Of a DNA stretch of 34,445 nucleotides, positions 16,248-25,058 are shown piece after piece. Made by a program: the position numbers and the translations under genes. Origin of the DNA: Actinomycetales bacterium (lineage in GTDB: Bacteria; Actinomycetota; Actinomycetes; Actinomycetales; Actinomycetaceae); assembly GCA_022838965.1 (NCBI GenBank), contig JALHDK010000001.1, positions 1-34,445 of the forward strand, written 5' to 3'. The notes beneath the pieces were generated by a model. That model saw only the letters and a program-made list of their open reading frames with translations, made no database searches and had not been told where the DNA came from. Position 1 is the first letter of the stretch; every line of letters begins with the position of its first letter.

Positions 16248-17152
16248 GGGGCTTCCCGCGTGAGGTCGAGGAACACGGATTCGAGGGTGCGGCGCGCGAG
16301 TGTGAGCCGGGCGCGCGTCTCGCCGGCGTCCACGAGCGCGGTCGTGAGGTCGCGCACGCCGGCGACGTCGAGGTCGTCGTCGAGCTCGGCCGTCACCACA
16401 CCATCGGCGACCGCGGTGCGCCGCGCGTGGCGCGCGATGAGGGCGGCACCACGGGCGGGGTCCGTGAGGCCGCGCAGGGTGAGGACGTGGCCGTGGGCGA
16501 GCTCGGCCACGGTTCCCGCGGCCACCACCCGCCCGGCGTCGAGGATGATCACATCGTCGGCCAGCTCCTCGGCCTCCAGGATGTGGTGCGTGGTCAGGAC
16601 GATCGCGGTGCCGGCGTCACGCCGGGCGCGCAGCAGGTCCCACGCATCCCGGCGGCCATGGGGGTCGACGCCGGAGGATGGCTCGTCGAGGAACGCCAGG
16701 CGCGGCTGTCCGAGCAGCGCGCACGCCACGGCGAGACGTTGCCGCTCGCCGCCGGAGAGCCGTCGCACGGGAGTGTCCAGGCAGTGGCCGAGAGACAGCG
16801 CCTCCACCAGGTCCGCCGGATGGGCAGGCCGCCGATGGAGCGCTGCGACGTGCCGCAGCACCTGCCGCGCGGTGGGGGCCATCGGGAGCCCGCCCTGCTG
16901 GACCATGACGCCCACACGCTCCCGCAACCACTGGTCGTTCTCCCGGGTCCGCGTGCGCCCCAGGATCCTGATCTCGCCCGAGTCGGGACGGCGGAGCCCG
17001 GCACAACACTCGAGCGTGGTGGTCTTGCCCGCCCCGTTGCGACCCAGCACGGCGGTGACACGACCGCTGTCCGCCCGGAAGGAGACGCGGTCCGCCGCCG
17101 GACGCTCCCCGTACCGCTTGGTGAGCTCCCGCACCTCCAGCGCCACCTCCAT
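16244..17152 (-). CDS. ABC transporter ATP-binding protein (Rv1458c-like)
   Basis: An ATPase of about 302 residues. It has Walker A 'GRNGAGKTTT' near residue 36, Q-loop 'VMVQQGGLP', signature 'LSGGERQR', Walker B 'LAFLDEPSSGVDP' and switch histidine 'LTTHH'. The C-terminal 85 residues are the regulatory tail common in drug-type ABC-2 exporters. The open frame extends far upstream through the suf regulator, but the true start is near 17152. The ATG there follows a TACGAT box by 7 bases; an ATG at 17161, adding three residues, is the alternative. It is divergent from sufR. Confidence 0.92.
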   Translation of the reverse strand: MEVALEVRELTKRYGERPAADRVSFRADSGRVTAVLGRNGAGKTTTLECCAGLRRPDSGEIRILGRTRTRENDQWLRERVGVMVQQGGLPMAPTARQVLRHVAALHRRPAHPADLVEALSLGHCLDTPVRRLSGGERQRLAVACALLGQPRLAFLDEPSSGVDPHGRRDAWDLLRARRDAGTAIVLTTHHILEAEELADDVIILDAGRVVAAGTVAELAHGHVLTLRGLTDPARGAALIARHARRTAVADGVVTAELDDDLDVAGVRDLTTALVDAGETRARLTLARRTLESVFLDLTREAP

Positions 17153-17159
17153 GACCTTC

Positions 17160-17165
17160 ATCGTA
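17160..17165 (-). promoter_or_regulatory. Putative -10 box of a leaderless promoter for the ABC exporter
   Basis: On the minus strand TACGAT (TANNNT) is 7 bases before the ATG at 17152, as expected for leaderless transcription. It sits in the 129-base region divergent from sufR, so a regulator bound there could control both directions. Confidence 0.45.
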
Positions 17166-17223
17166 GGGCGGTGTGACGGGGACCCCACGACGCCGCACAC
17201 GGTCGGCTGTTGCAGCCCGGGAA

Positions 17224-17262
17224 TTTTGAAACGACAATGTTGCTTAATACGGACGGAGCAAC
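17224..17262 (+). promoter_or_regulatory. AT-rich promoter/operator region of the SUF operon
   Basis: An AT-rich island in otherwise GC-rich sequence lies upstream of sufR. It contains TTGAAA (17226-17231), TTAATA (17244-17249) and an inverted repeat GTTGC (17239-17243) with GCAAC (17258-17262), separated by 14 bases. Which hexamers are the real -35 and -10 is not certain, because the spacing between these two is short (12 bases). SufR binding here is inferred: SufR proteins usually regulate their own operon. Confidence 0.45.
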
Positions 17263-17281
17263 GGGAGAGCGAGGTGGTGCC

Positions 17282-17971
17282 GTGGACGACATCCTGCACG
17301 ACGACACCTCCACCCGGATGCGCATCCTCGACCTGGTCGTCGCCCTCGGTCCGGTGTCGTCCACGGAACTGGCCCAGCAGCTGGGCCTCACCGCGGCGGG
17401 GATCCGCCGCCACATCGCCTCGCTCGAGGTGGACGGCCTTATCACCGAGCACCGTCCTGCCGGGTCGCTGTCCCCACGCCGGGGCCGGCCCGCCCGGCAC
17501 TATGTCGCGACCGGCCCGGGACGCGAACGCCTCGGCGGCGCCTACTCCGATCTCGCCGTGTCCGTGCTCGCCCACCTCGCCTCCGTCGCCGGACCCGGCG
17601 CGATCGACCAGTACGCCGCGTCGCGGGTCGACCACCTGCACAGCCGCTACGCGCCCGAGGTGACCACCGCGGGGCACGACCTCAGGAGCCGCGCCATGGC
17701 CCTGGCGGGGGCGTTGACACGTGACGGCTACGCCGCCACCGTGCGGGACGTCGGACCCGCCGGCGTCGCCCTGCAACTCTGTCAGGGACACTGCCCGGTC
17801 CTCAAGGTCGCCCGGCTGTACCCTCAGCTGTGCGACGCCGAGTTGCGCGCCTTCTCGCGGCTGCTGGGCACCCACGTCCAGCGCCTCGCCACCCTCGCCG
17901 AGGGTGAGCACGTGTGCACCACCAACATCCCGCTCCGAGTCCCCACCCGTACCCCGGAAGGAACGCCATGA
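17282..17971 (+). CDS. sufR: SUF operon Fe-S cluster-binding repressor SufR
   Basis: A 229-residue regulator. The N-terminal winged helix (about 14-75) includes '[30 protein letters not shown]'. The C-terminal half has four cysteines, C167, C171, C184 and C212, in the arrangement 'CQGHCPV', 'YPQLC', 'EHVCT'. These positions have the spacing I recall for the cluster ligands of mycobacterial SufR (Rv1460). SufR with a [4Fe-4S] cluster represses suf genes and releases when the cluster is lost. GTG 17282 is preferred; an ATG at 17237 would place the start within the promoter-like region. The end overlaps sufB by 4 bases. Confidence 0.9.
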   Translation: MDDILHDDTSTRMRILDLVVALGPVSSTELAQQLGLTAAGIRRHIASLEVDGLITEHRPAGSLSPRRGRPARHYVATGPGRERLGGAYSDLAVSVLAHLASVAGPGAIDQYAASRVDHLHSRYAPEVTTAGHDLRSRAMALAGALTRDGYAATVRDVGPAGVALQLCQGHCPVLKVARLYPQLCDAELRAFSRLLGTHVQRLATLAEGEHVCTTNIPLRVPTRTPEGTP

Positions 17972-19428
17972 CGACTCCCACCCCGGCGGCCGCGACGCAG
18001 CCGGCGGCGAAGACGCAGCCCCTGTCGCAGGAGGAGACGATCGCCTCCATCGGCCATTACAGCTACGGCTGGCATGACGCCGACCATGCGGGCTCCACCG
18101 CCCGGCGCGGTCTCAACGAGGACGTGGTGCGGGACATCTCCCGCCTCAAGAACGAGCCCGAGTGGATGCTGCAGCGCCGCCTGCGCGCCCTCCGCCTGTT
18201 CCAGAAGAAGCCCATGCCGCAGTGGGGCGCCGACCTGTCGGGAATCGACTTCGACACCATCAAGTACTTCGTCCGCGCGTCCGAGCGGCAGGCAACGTCC
18301 TGGGACGAGCTGCCCGAGGACATCAGGCGCACCTATGACCGACTCGGGATCCCGGAGGCGGAGAAGCAGCGTCTCGTGGCCGGGGTGGCGGCCCAGTACG
18401 AGTCGGAGGTCGTGTACCACCAGATCCAGGCGGAGCTGGAGGCCCAGGGAGTCGTCTTCCTCGACACCGACACGGGCCTGAGGGAACACCCGGAGGTCTT
18501 CCAGGAGTACTTCGGGACGGTCATTCCCACGGGGGACAACAAGTTCGCCTCCCTCAACACCGCGGTCTGGTCCGGCGGATCCTTCGTGTACGTCCCGAAG
18601 GGTGTCCACGTCGAGATCCCGCTCCAGGCCTACTTCCGCATCAACACCGAGAACATGGGCCAGTTCGAGCGGACCCTCATCATCGCCGACGAGGGCTCCT
18701 ACGTGCACTACGTGGAGGGGTGCACCGCGCCCATCTACTCGACGGACTCGCTGCACGCCGCGGTGGTGGAGATCATCGTGAAGAAGGACGCCCGCGTCCG
18801 CTACACCACCATCCAGAACTGGTCCACCAATGTCTACAACCTCGTGACCAAGCGCGCCACGGTCGAGGCGGGCGGCACGATGGAGTGGGTGGACGGCAAC
18901 ATCGGCTCGAAGGTGACCATGAAGTACCCGGCGGTCTACCTCATGGGCGAGCACGCCCGGGGCGAGACGCTCTCGATCGCCTTCGCGGGGGAGGGCCAGC
19001 ATCAGGACACCGGATCCAAGATGGTGCACCTCGCGCCCCACACGTCGTCGTCGATCATCTCGAAGTCGGTGGCGCGCGGCGGCGGGAGGGCCTCCTACCG
19101 CGGTCTCGTCCAGGTCATGGAGGGCGCCCGGCACTCCAAGTCGAACGTCCTGTGCGACGCCCTGCTGGTGGACACGATCTCGCGGTCCGACACCTACCCC
19201 TACGTCGACGTGCGCGTCGACGACGTGGAGATGGGTCACGAGGCCACGGTGTCCAAGGTCTCCGAGGAGCAGCTGTTCTACCTCATGAGCCGCGGGCTCG
19301 AGGAGACGGAGGCCATGGCCATGATTGTCCGTGGCTTCGTGGAGCCGATTGCCCGGGAACTGCCGATGGAGTACGCGCTCGAGCTGAACAGGCTCATCGA
19401 ACTGCAGATGGAAGGAGCGGTCGGCTGA
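17968..19428 (+). CDS. sufB: Fe-S cluster assembly scaffold SufB
   Basis: A 486-residue scaffold subunit of the SufBCD complex, where clusters are built. Family stretches include '[19 protein letters not shown]', '[24 protein letters not shown]', 'VEGCTAP' (the conserved Cys region) and '[19 protein letters not shown]'. The frame is uninterrupted, so the intein found in mycobacterial SufB is absent. GGAAGGAA precedes the ATG, which overlaps the sufR stop. The stop shares a base with the sufD ATG. Confidence 0.97.
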   Translation: MTTPTPAAATQPAAKTQPLSQEETIASIGHYSYGWHDADHAGSTARRGLNEDVVRDISRLKNEPEWMLQRRLRALRLFQKKPMPQWGADLSGIDFDTIKYFVRASERQATSWDELPEDIRRTYDRLGIPEAEKQRLVAGVAAQYESEVVYHQIQAELEAQGVVFLDTDTGLREHPEVFQEYFGTVIPTGDNKFASLNTAVWSGGSFVYVPKGVHVEIPLQAYFRINTENMGQFERTLIIADEGSYVHYVEGCTAPIYSTDSLHAAVVEIIVKKDARVRYTTIQNWSTNVYNLVTKRATVEAGGTMEWVDGNIGSKVTMKYPAVYLMGEHARGETLSIAFAGEGQHQDTGSKMVHLAPHTSSSIISKSVARGGGRASYRGLVQVMEGARHSKSNVLCDALLVDTISRSDTYPYVDVRVDDVEMGHEATVSKVSEEQLFYLMSRGLEETEAMAMIVRGFVEPIARELPMEYALELNRLIELQMEGAVG

Positions 19429-20600
19429 TGGAGACGACCACCCTGGACCACTCCCGTGCCGCCCTCGCCGGCGCCCACTCCCACGGTGCCGTGCCGCAGG
19501 TGGACCGGGCGGAACGGCTGACGTCCTTCGACATCGACGCGTTCCCCCTCCCGACCGGGCGTGAGGAGGAGTGGCGCTTCACTCCGGTGGACAAGCTGGC
19601 CGACCTCATGCGGCCGGGCGCCCCCGGCGCCCGGCTGGCACTGGAGGCCAGCGTCCCCGGCGGCGTGCTGCTCGACGAGCTCCCGCCCGCCGCCGCCCGA
19701 ACGCTCTCCCCCTTCCCGCCCGGGGACCGGCCCGCCGCGCTCGCGGTGGCCAACTCCGGCGGCGCGACCCACCTCGCCGTGCCCGCCGGCTGGTCGGGGG
19801 AGCCGATCCACCTCACCCTGCACGGCCGGGGTGAGCTGGCGTTCGGCCACCTCAGCGTCACGGTCGGCGCGAACGCCGACGCCGTCGTGGTGCTGCGTCA
19901 CACCGGCACGGCGCGCTTCTCCGCGCGGGTCGACCTCACGGCGGCGGAGGGCTCGCACCTGACCTTCGTGTCCCTGCAGGAGTGGGACGCGGACGCGATC
20001 CACCTCGCCGAGAACGCGATCGCCGTCGCCAAGGATGCGACCGTGCGGCACGTGGTGGTCACGCTCGGCGGCGAGCTCGCACGGGTGGCCACGTCAGCCC
20101 GCTTCACGGGCCCCGGCGCCAGCCTCGAGCTGCTCGGCCTCTACTTCACGGACGCCGGTCAGCACCAGGAGCACCGGCTCTTCGTTGACCACGCTGTACC
20201 GCGCTGCGTGTCGCGGGCGACCTACAAGGGTGCCCTGCAGGGACAGGGAGCGCACGCGGTGTGGGTGGGCGACGTTCTCATCCGCAAGGACGCCGAGGGC
20301 ACCGACACCTACGAACTCAACCGCAACCTCGTACTCACGGAGGGTGCGCGCGCCGACTCCGTGCCGAACCTCGAGATTGAAACGGGCGAGATCGAGGGTG
20401 CGGGTCACGCCTCCGCCACCGGCAGGTTCGACGACGAGCAGCTCTTCTACCTGCGCGCCCGCGGCATTCCGGAGGTGGAGGCACGCCGCCTCGTCGTCCG
20501 GGGCTTCTTCGCCGAACTCATCACCCGCATCGGAGTGCCCGAGGTCCAGGAACGCCTGATGGCGGCGATCGAGGCCGAGCTGGACGGAGCCCGCGCATGA
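19428..20600 (+). CDS. sufD: Fe-S cluster assembly protein SufD
   Basis: A 390-residue paralogue of SufB that completes the SufBC2D scaffold. The N-terminus has 'GREEEWRFTPVDKL', typical of SufD. The C-terminal beta-helix carries 'TYKGALQGQGAHAVWVGDVLI', 'EGTDTYELNRNLVL' and 'FDDEQLFYLRARGIPEVEARRLVVRGFF', the region that contacts SufC. The start follows the sufB stop directly (TGATG). The end overlaps the ferredoxin gene by 4 bases. Confidence 0.95.
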   Translation: METTTLDHSRAALAGAHSHGAVPQVDRAERLTSFDIDAFPLPTGREEEWRFTPVDKLADLMRPGAPGARLALEASVPGGVLLDELPPAAARTLSPFPPGDRPAALAVANSGGATHLAVPAGWSGEPIHLTLHGRGELAFGHLSVTVGANADAVVVLRHTGTARFSARVDLTAAEGSHLTFVSLQEWDADAIHLAENAIAVAKDATVRHVVVTLGGELARVATSARFTGPGASLELLGLYFTDAGQHQEHRLFVDHAVPRCVSRATYKGALQGQGAHAVWVGDVLIRKDAEGTDTYELNRNLVLTEGARADSVPNLEIETGEIEGAGHASATGRFDDEQLFYLRARGIPEVEARRLVVRGFFAELITRIGVPEVQERLMAAIEAELDGARA

Positions 20601-20923
20601 GCGCCGAGGACGCCTGCGGAGTCGACGACCTGCGCCCCGGGGAGGTGCTGCGCGTGGACCTTCCCAGCGGAACCGCCGTGGCCCTGGTGCGTGACGCCGG
20701 CGGCGAGTTCCACGCGCTGGCGGACTGCTGTTCCCACGGCCAGGTCAGCCTCTCCGACGGGGAGGTCGACGGGACAACCATCGAGTGCTGGCTGCACGGG
20801 TCAACCTTCGACCTGCGCACCGGCGCCCCCCTCACCCTGCCCGCCACAAAGCCTGTCCCGGTGTACCCCGTCACAGTGGCGGACGGGCGCGTGCTCGTGG
20901 ACGCCTCCACCCGAATCAACTGA
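20597..20923 (+). CDS. Rieske-type [2Fe-2S] ferredoxin within the SUF operon
   Basis: A 108-residue protein with a complete Rieske site: C45-x-H47-G and C64-x2-H67-G, ligating a [2Fe-2S] cluster through two Cys and two His. It resembles small ferredoxins of non-heme iron oxygenase systems, but no oxygenase gene is nearby. Its place between sufD and sufC is shared with other actinobacterial suf operons as I recall. It may deliver electrons to cluster assembly or to SufBCD. That function is inferred. C44 next to C45 is an extra cysteine. Confidence 0.92.
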   Translation: MSAEDACGVDDLRPGEVLRVDLPSGTAVALVRDAGGEFHALADCCSHGQVSLSDGEVDGTTIECWLHGSTFDLRTGAPLTLPATKPVPVYPVTVADGRVLVDASTRIN

Positions 20924-20938
20924 ACGAGGAAGAACGAC

Positions 20939-21697
20939 GTGTCAACACTTGAGATCAGGGACCTGCAGGTGCAGGTCGAGACCAACGAGGGCCCCCGCCA
21001 GATCCTGCGCGGCGTCAACCTCACGGTGCACTCCGGGGAGATCCACGCGATCATGGGTCCGAATGGCTCCGGGAAGTCCACTCTCGCCTACTCCATCGCG
21101 GGGCACCCCAAGTACGAGGTGACCGGTGGCGAGGTGCTGCTCGACGGCGTCAACCTCCTCGAGATGAGCGTGGACGAGCGGGCACGTGCCGGCCTCTTCC
21201 TCGCGATGCAGTACCCCGTCGAGGTGCCGGGCGTGACGGTGTCCAACTTCCTGCGCACGGCCAAGACCGCGATCGACGGGGAGGCGCCCCCGCTGCGCCA
21301 GTGGGTCCGCGAGGTCCGCGAGGCGATGCAGCGGCTGCGGATGGATCCCGAGATGGCGCAGCGTGACGTCAACGCGGGGTTCTCCGGCGGGGAGAAGAAG
21401 CGCAACGAGATCCTGCAGCTCGAGCTTCTGAAGCCGCGGTTCGCGGTGCTGGACGAGACCGATTCCGGGCTGGACGTCGATGCCCTGCGGATCGTGTCCG
21501 AGGGTGTGAACCGGGTGCACCAGACTACGGACGCCGGCATCATCCTCATCACCCACTACACCCGGATCCTCCAGTACATCCGGCCGGACTTCGTGCACGT
21601 CTTCGTCGACGGCCGGGTGGCGGAACAGGGCGGCCCCGAGCTGGCCGACCGCCTCGAGGCCGAGGGCTACGACCGCTACGCGGGCGCCGGCGTCTGA
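20939..21697 (+). CDS. sufC: Fe-S cluster assembly ATPase SufC
   Basis: A 252-residue ABC-type ATPase that drives SufBCD. Walker A is 'GPNGSGKST' from residue 40. The SufC-specific signature 'FSGGEKKRNEILQ' and Walker B 'FAVLDETDSGLDVDAL' separate it from transporter ATPases. The GTG start has 'gaggaag' about 8 bases upstream and a 15-base gap after the ferredoxin gene. The stop shares a base with the sufS ATG (TGATG). Confidence 0.97.
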   Translation: MSTLEIRDLQVQVETNEGPRQILRGVNLTVHSGEIHAIMGPNGSGKSTLAYSIAGHPKYEVTGGEVLLDGVNLLEMSVDERARAGLFLAMQYPVEVPGVTVSNFLRTAKTAIDGEAPPLRQWVREVREAMQRLRMDPEMAQRDVNAGFSGGEKKRNEILQLELLKPRFAVLDETDSGLDVDALRIVSEGVNRVHQTTDAGIILITHYTRILQYIRPDFVHVFVDGRVAEQGGPELADRLEAEGYDRYAGAGV

Positions 21698-22980
21698 TGG
21701 AGACGCTGCGGCGGGCGGTCTCGCTGGGTGCCGGCGAGCTCGCCGCCCTGCGAGCCGACTTCCCCATCCTCGCCCGCGAGGTCAGGGGCAGGCCCCTCGT
21801 CTACCTCGACTCCGCGGCCACCGCCCAGAAGCCCCGCGAGGTGATCGACGCCGAGGTGGCCTTCTACGAGCACTCCAACGCCGCCGTGCACCGCGGCGCG
21901 CACGCCCTGGCCGAGGAGGCGACCGAGATCTACGAACGGGCACGCGCCCACGTGGCCTCCTTCGTCGGCGGCCGGCCGGACGAGCTGCTCTGGGTGAAGA
22001 ACGCCACGGAGGGACTGAACCTCCTCGCCTACGCCCTGCTGGACTCCACCCTGGACGGTGGCCGGTACGCGCTCCGTCCCGGCGACGAGATCGTGGTGAC
22101 GGAGGCCGAGCACCACTCGAATCTGCTGCCCTGGCAGGAACTCGCCCGCCGGACCGGCGCCCGGTTCCGCTGGCTGGGGCTGACCGACGACGGCCGCATC
22201 GACACCTCGACCCTCGATGTCATCACCGACCGGACCCGGGTGGTGGCGTTCACCCATGTCGCCAACGTCACCGGGGCGATCTCGCCCACAGCCGAGATCG
22301 TCGCCGCGGCCCGCGCGGTGGGGGCGCTCACCGTGCTCGATGCCTGCCAGTCCGCCCCGCACCTGCCGCTCGATCTGCCCGCCCTCGGCGTGGACGCCGC
22401 CGCGTTCTCGGGGCACAAGCTCCTCGGACCCACCGGCGTGGGCGCGCTGTGGGTCCGCGGGGAGATCCTCGCGGACCTCCCTCCGGTCCTGACGGGTGGA
22501 TCCACCGTCCAGGTCGTCACCATGGAGGAGACGAGCTACCTCCCCGCACCGGCGCGGTTCGAGGCGGGTACCCAGATGATCGCGCAGGTGGCAGGACTGG
22601 ACGCCGCCGTCACCTACCTGGAGCGTCTCGGCATGTCGAGGGTGGCCGCGCATGAGGCCGCCCTTACGGCACGCCTCGTCGACGGCGTGCGCGCCCTCGA
22701 CGGCGTGCGGATCCTCGGTCCCGACACGCCCGACGAGCGCGTGGGCGTCGTCGCCTTCGACGTCGCGGGCGTGCATCCCCACGACGTCTCGCAGTTCCTC
22801 GATCACGACGGCATCGCGGTGCGCGCCGGCCACCACTGCGCCCAGCCCGTCCACCGGAGACTCGGGGTGCACGCCTCCACCCGGGCATCCGTTGCCATCT
22901 ACAACACACCCGAGGAAGTAGACTTCTTCCTCGACAGGCTCGCCCACGTGAGGGGGTTCTTCGGAGTGGCGCATGGCTGA
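21697..22980 (+). CDS. sufS: Cysteine desulfurase SufS
   Basis: A 427-residue PLP-dependent enzyme that takes sulfur from cysteine to form a persulfide. 'EAEHHSNLLPW' is the typical active-site stretch. The PLP-binding lysine is K241 in 'SGHKLLGPTG', and the persulfide cysteine is C381 in 'RAGHHCAQP', as in class II desulfurases. The partner SufU is encoded immediately downstream, overlapping by 8 bases, which fits the SufS-SufU sulfur relay of Gram-positive bacteria. Confidence 0.97.
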   Translation: METLRRAVSLGAGELAALRADFPILAREVRGRPLVYLDSAATAQKPREVIDAEVAFYEHSNAAVHRGAHALAEEATEIYERARAHVASFVGGRPDELLWVKNATEGLNLLAYALLDSTLDGGRYALRPGDEIVVTEAEHHSNLLPWQELARRTGARFRWLGLTDDGRIDTSTLDVITDRTRVVAFTHVANVTGAISPTAEIVAAARAVGALTVLDACQSAPHLPLDLPALGVDAAAFSGHKLLGPTGVGALWVRGEILADLPPVLTGGSTVQVVTMEETSYLPAPARFEAGTQMIAQVAGLDAAVTYLERLGMSRVAAHEAALTARLVDGVRALDGVRILGPDTPDERVGVVAFDVAGVHPHDVSQFLDHDGIAVRAGHHCAQPVHRRLGVHASTRASVAIYNTPEEVDFFLDRLAHVRGFFGVAHG

Positions 22981-23443
22981 CCTGGAACAGCTCTACCAGC
23001 AGGTGATCATGGACCATGCCCGGCTCCGCCACGGTTCCGGCCTGCTCGAGGAATGGGACGGTGAGTCGTTCCAGGTGAACCCCACCTGTGGCGATCAGGT
23101 GCGCCTGCGTGTCAGGCTGGACCGCAGCGGAGTGCCGCGCGTCGCGGAGATCGGATGGGATGGTCAGGGATGTTCCATCTCCATGGCCTCCCTGTCCCTG
23201 ATGCACGACCTTGTCGTGGGGCGGACACTCGCCGAGGTGGATGGGCTCAACGAGCTCTTCCTCGACATGATGCACACCCGCGGCGGGTTCCCCGAGGAGA
23301 AGGCGGACCGCCTGGAGGATGCCGCGGCACTCGCGGGCGTCTCCCGCTTCCCGGCGCGCGTCAAGTGCGCCCTGCTGGGGTGGATGGCGCTGCGTGCCGC
23401 CCTCGCCCACGCCATTGTCACGGATCCGGAGGAGGGATCATGA
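22973..23443 (+). CDS. sufU: SufU zinc-dependent sulfurtransferase
   Basis: A 156-residue SufU protein. The zinc ligands are C39 and D41 in 'NPTCGDQ', C67 in 'GQGCSIS' and C132 in 'RVKCALLGW'. SufU accepts persulfide sulfur from SufS by zinc ligand swapping and passes it to SufBCD. The insert between the second and third cysteines (about residues 85-115) is the feature that distinguishes SufU from IscU. The ATG lies inside the end of sufS; the stop overlaps sufT by 4 bases. Confidence 0.96.
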   Translation: MADLEQLYQQVIMDHARLRHGSGLLEEWDGESFQVNPTCGDQVRLRVRLDRSGVPRVAEIGWDGQGCSISMASLSLMHDLVVGRTLAEVDGLNELFLDMMHTRGGFPEEKADRLEDAAALAGVSRFPARVKCALLGWMALRAALAHAIVTDPEEGS

Positions 23444-23751
23444 GCCCGACTGTCGCCGAGATCGAGGAAGCGCTCCGGGACGTCATCGACCCCGAGCTGG
23501 GCATCAACATCGTGGATCTGGGACTCGTGTACGGCGTGACCGTGGACCAGTTCAACGACGCCGTCATCGACATGACGCTCACCTCGGCCGCGTGCCCCCT
23601 CACCGACATGATCGAGGACCAGACCGCCGTGGTCCTCGAGGGACTTGTCCGGTCCGTGCGGATCAACTGGGTCTGGATGCCGCCATGGGGCCCGGACAAG
23701 ATCACGCCCGAAGGGCGTGAGCAGTTGCGCGCCCTGGGGTTCAACGTCTGA
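23440..23751 (+). CDS. sufT: SufT / MIP18-family (DUF59) Fe-S maturation factor
   Basis: A 103-residue protein of the DUF59 family. It contains 'VIDPELGINIVDLGLVYGV' and 'MTLTSAACPLTDMIEDQ', the latter with the conserved cysteine. SufT aids Fe-S cluster maturation under high demand (Rv1466 in M. tuberculosis). GGAGGAGGG lies directly upstream of the ATG at 23440. The stop shares a base with the following capA-like ATG. Confidence 0.95.
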   Translation: MSPTVAEIEEALRDVIDPELGINIVDLGLVYGVTVDQFNDAVIDMTLTSAACPLTDMIEDQTAVVLEGLVRSVRINWVWMPPWGPDKITPEGREQLRALGFNV

Positions 23752-25049
23752 TGCCCGCCCACGCCCGCCGCCTGCCGCACCGCGTGTACGTCGTGCGGCG
23801 CCTCGTCCTCGCGCTGGTGCTGGTCCTGGTGGTCACCCTGGGTTCCCTTGCCGCCAGCCGGCTGTTCCCCGGCAATGGGAGCGCGGCGGATGCCGCCGCT
23901 CCCGCGGACACCGGCGCGCCCACGTCCCCGCCCGTCACGGAGGAACCGGAGCCGGAGCCCGTGCCCGAGCCGGTGGTGTTCACGCTGGTCACCGCGGGCG
24001 ATGTGCTGCCCCACGCCACGGTGAACCGGAACGCCGCCGTCGCCGGCGGCTATGACTACGTCCCCCTGATGGAACCCGTCCGGCCCTGGATCGAGAACGC
24101 GGACATCGCGCTCTGCTCCCTCGAGGTCCCCCTCGCCCCTCCGGGCCAGGCTCCCAGCGCGTACCCGGTCTTCGGTGCCCCCGAGCAGCTGATCTCCTCC
24201 CTGCAGGCCATCGGCTGGGACGGCTGTGCCACTGCCACCAACCACTCCCTCGACCGCCGGGTCCCCGGACTCGTCCACACCCTGGACGTGATGGACGCCG
24301 TCGGGCTCGGCCACACGGGCACGGGACGCACTCCCGAGGAGACCGTGAGCGCGCAGTTCTACGACGTCGAGAAGAACGGCGTCACCCTCACCATCGCGCA
24401 CCTCTCGGCCACCACGTTCCACAACGACTACACGGACCCGGCGCAGTACGCCGCCCACCTCCACGCGCTCGACGCCGCCCGGATCGTGGACCTGGCACGC
24501 CAGGCCCGGGCGGACGGTGCCGACATCGTGCTGTTCACCCCCCACTGGGGTCAGGAGTACTGGCACGAGCCGGACGGGCTCCAGCAGAGCATCGCCGCGA
24601 CCCTCGCCGCCTCCGGCGAGGTCGACGTCGTCCTCGGCGGCCACTCGCACGTGCCGCAACCGCTCGTGAAGCTCGACGGGGGCCCTGGCGGCAACGGCAT
24701 GTGGGTCGGGTACTCGATGGGCAACTTCCTGTCCAACCAGGACGAGAACTGCTGCAACATCGCCACCGCCACCGGCCTGCTCGTGCGCACCGACATCACC
24801 GTGTCCCCGGACGGGTCGGCCGCCGTGACGGGAGTCAGCTGGTCCGGCGCCACCATCGACACCGCTGGACGGCAGCGGTTGTACCCCATCCAGTCCCTGC
24901 TCGACGGGGCGACGGCGCCGGAGCTCACCCTGACTCCCGGCCGGGTGCAGGCCCGCTGGCAGAAGCTCGAATCGGTGATGGGGCTCGAGAACTACGATCC
25001 CGCCCCCCCGGAGCCGGGAGGCGCCGTCGTGACGGTGATCAGCCGCTGA
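23751..25049 (+). CDS. CapA-family (PGA_cap) metallophosphoesterase-like secreted or membrane-anchored protein
   Basis: A 432-residue protein. It has an uncleaved anchor or signal helix (about 19-37), a Pro/Glu-rich linker (about 48-75) and a CapA domain. Family elements seen are 'TLVTAGDVLPHATV', 'CSLEVPLAPPG', 'GWDGCATATNHSLDRR' (compare ATNHxxD), 'IVLFTPHWGQEY' and 'VVLGGHSHVPQPLV'. CapA proteins have the calcineurin-like phosphoesterase fold and occur with poly-gamma-glutamate capsule systems. No capB or capC is nearby, so that function should not be assumed. The ATG overlaps the sufT stop, joining it to the SUF operon. Confidence 0.88.
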   Translation: MPAHARRLPHRVYVVRRLVLALVLVLVVTLGSLAASRLFPGNGSAADAAAPADTGAPTSPPVTEEPEPEPVPEPVVFTLVTAGDVLPHATVNRNAAVAGGYDYVPLMEPVRPWIENADIALCSLEVPLAPPGQAPSAYPVFGAPEQLISSLQAIGWDGCATATNHSLDRRVPGLVHTLDVMDAVGLGHTGTGRTPEETVSAQFYDVEKNGVTLTIAHLSATTFHNDYTDPAQYAAHLHALDAARIVDLARQARADGADIVLFTPHWGQEYWHEPDGLQQSIAATLAASGEVDVVLGGHSHVPQPLVKLDGGPGGNGMWVGYSMGNFLSNQDENCCNIATATGLLVRTDITVSPDGSAAVTGVSWSGATIDTAGRQRLYPIQSLLDGATAPELTLTPGRVQARWQKLESVMGLENYDPAPPEPGGAVVTVISR

Positions 25050-25058
25050 GGCGCCCGC

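Noticed and set aside
17153..17911. N-terminal extension of the ABC ATPase frame antisense to sufR
   Set aside because: The extra 250 residues do not resemble an ABC protein and lie opposite sufR; the start at 17152 gives a normal ATPase.
17968..19428. Intein in sufB, as in mycobacterial SufB
   Set aside because: The gene has normal intein-free length (486 residues) and no splicing-domain motifs.
23751..25049. Poly-gamma-glutamate capsule system
   Set aside because: Only a CapA-like protein is present. No capB (ligase) or capC is found, and CapA-domain proteins occur widely without such capsules.
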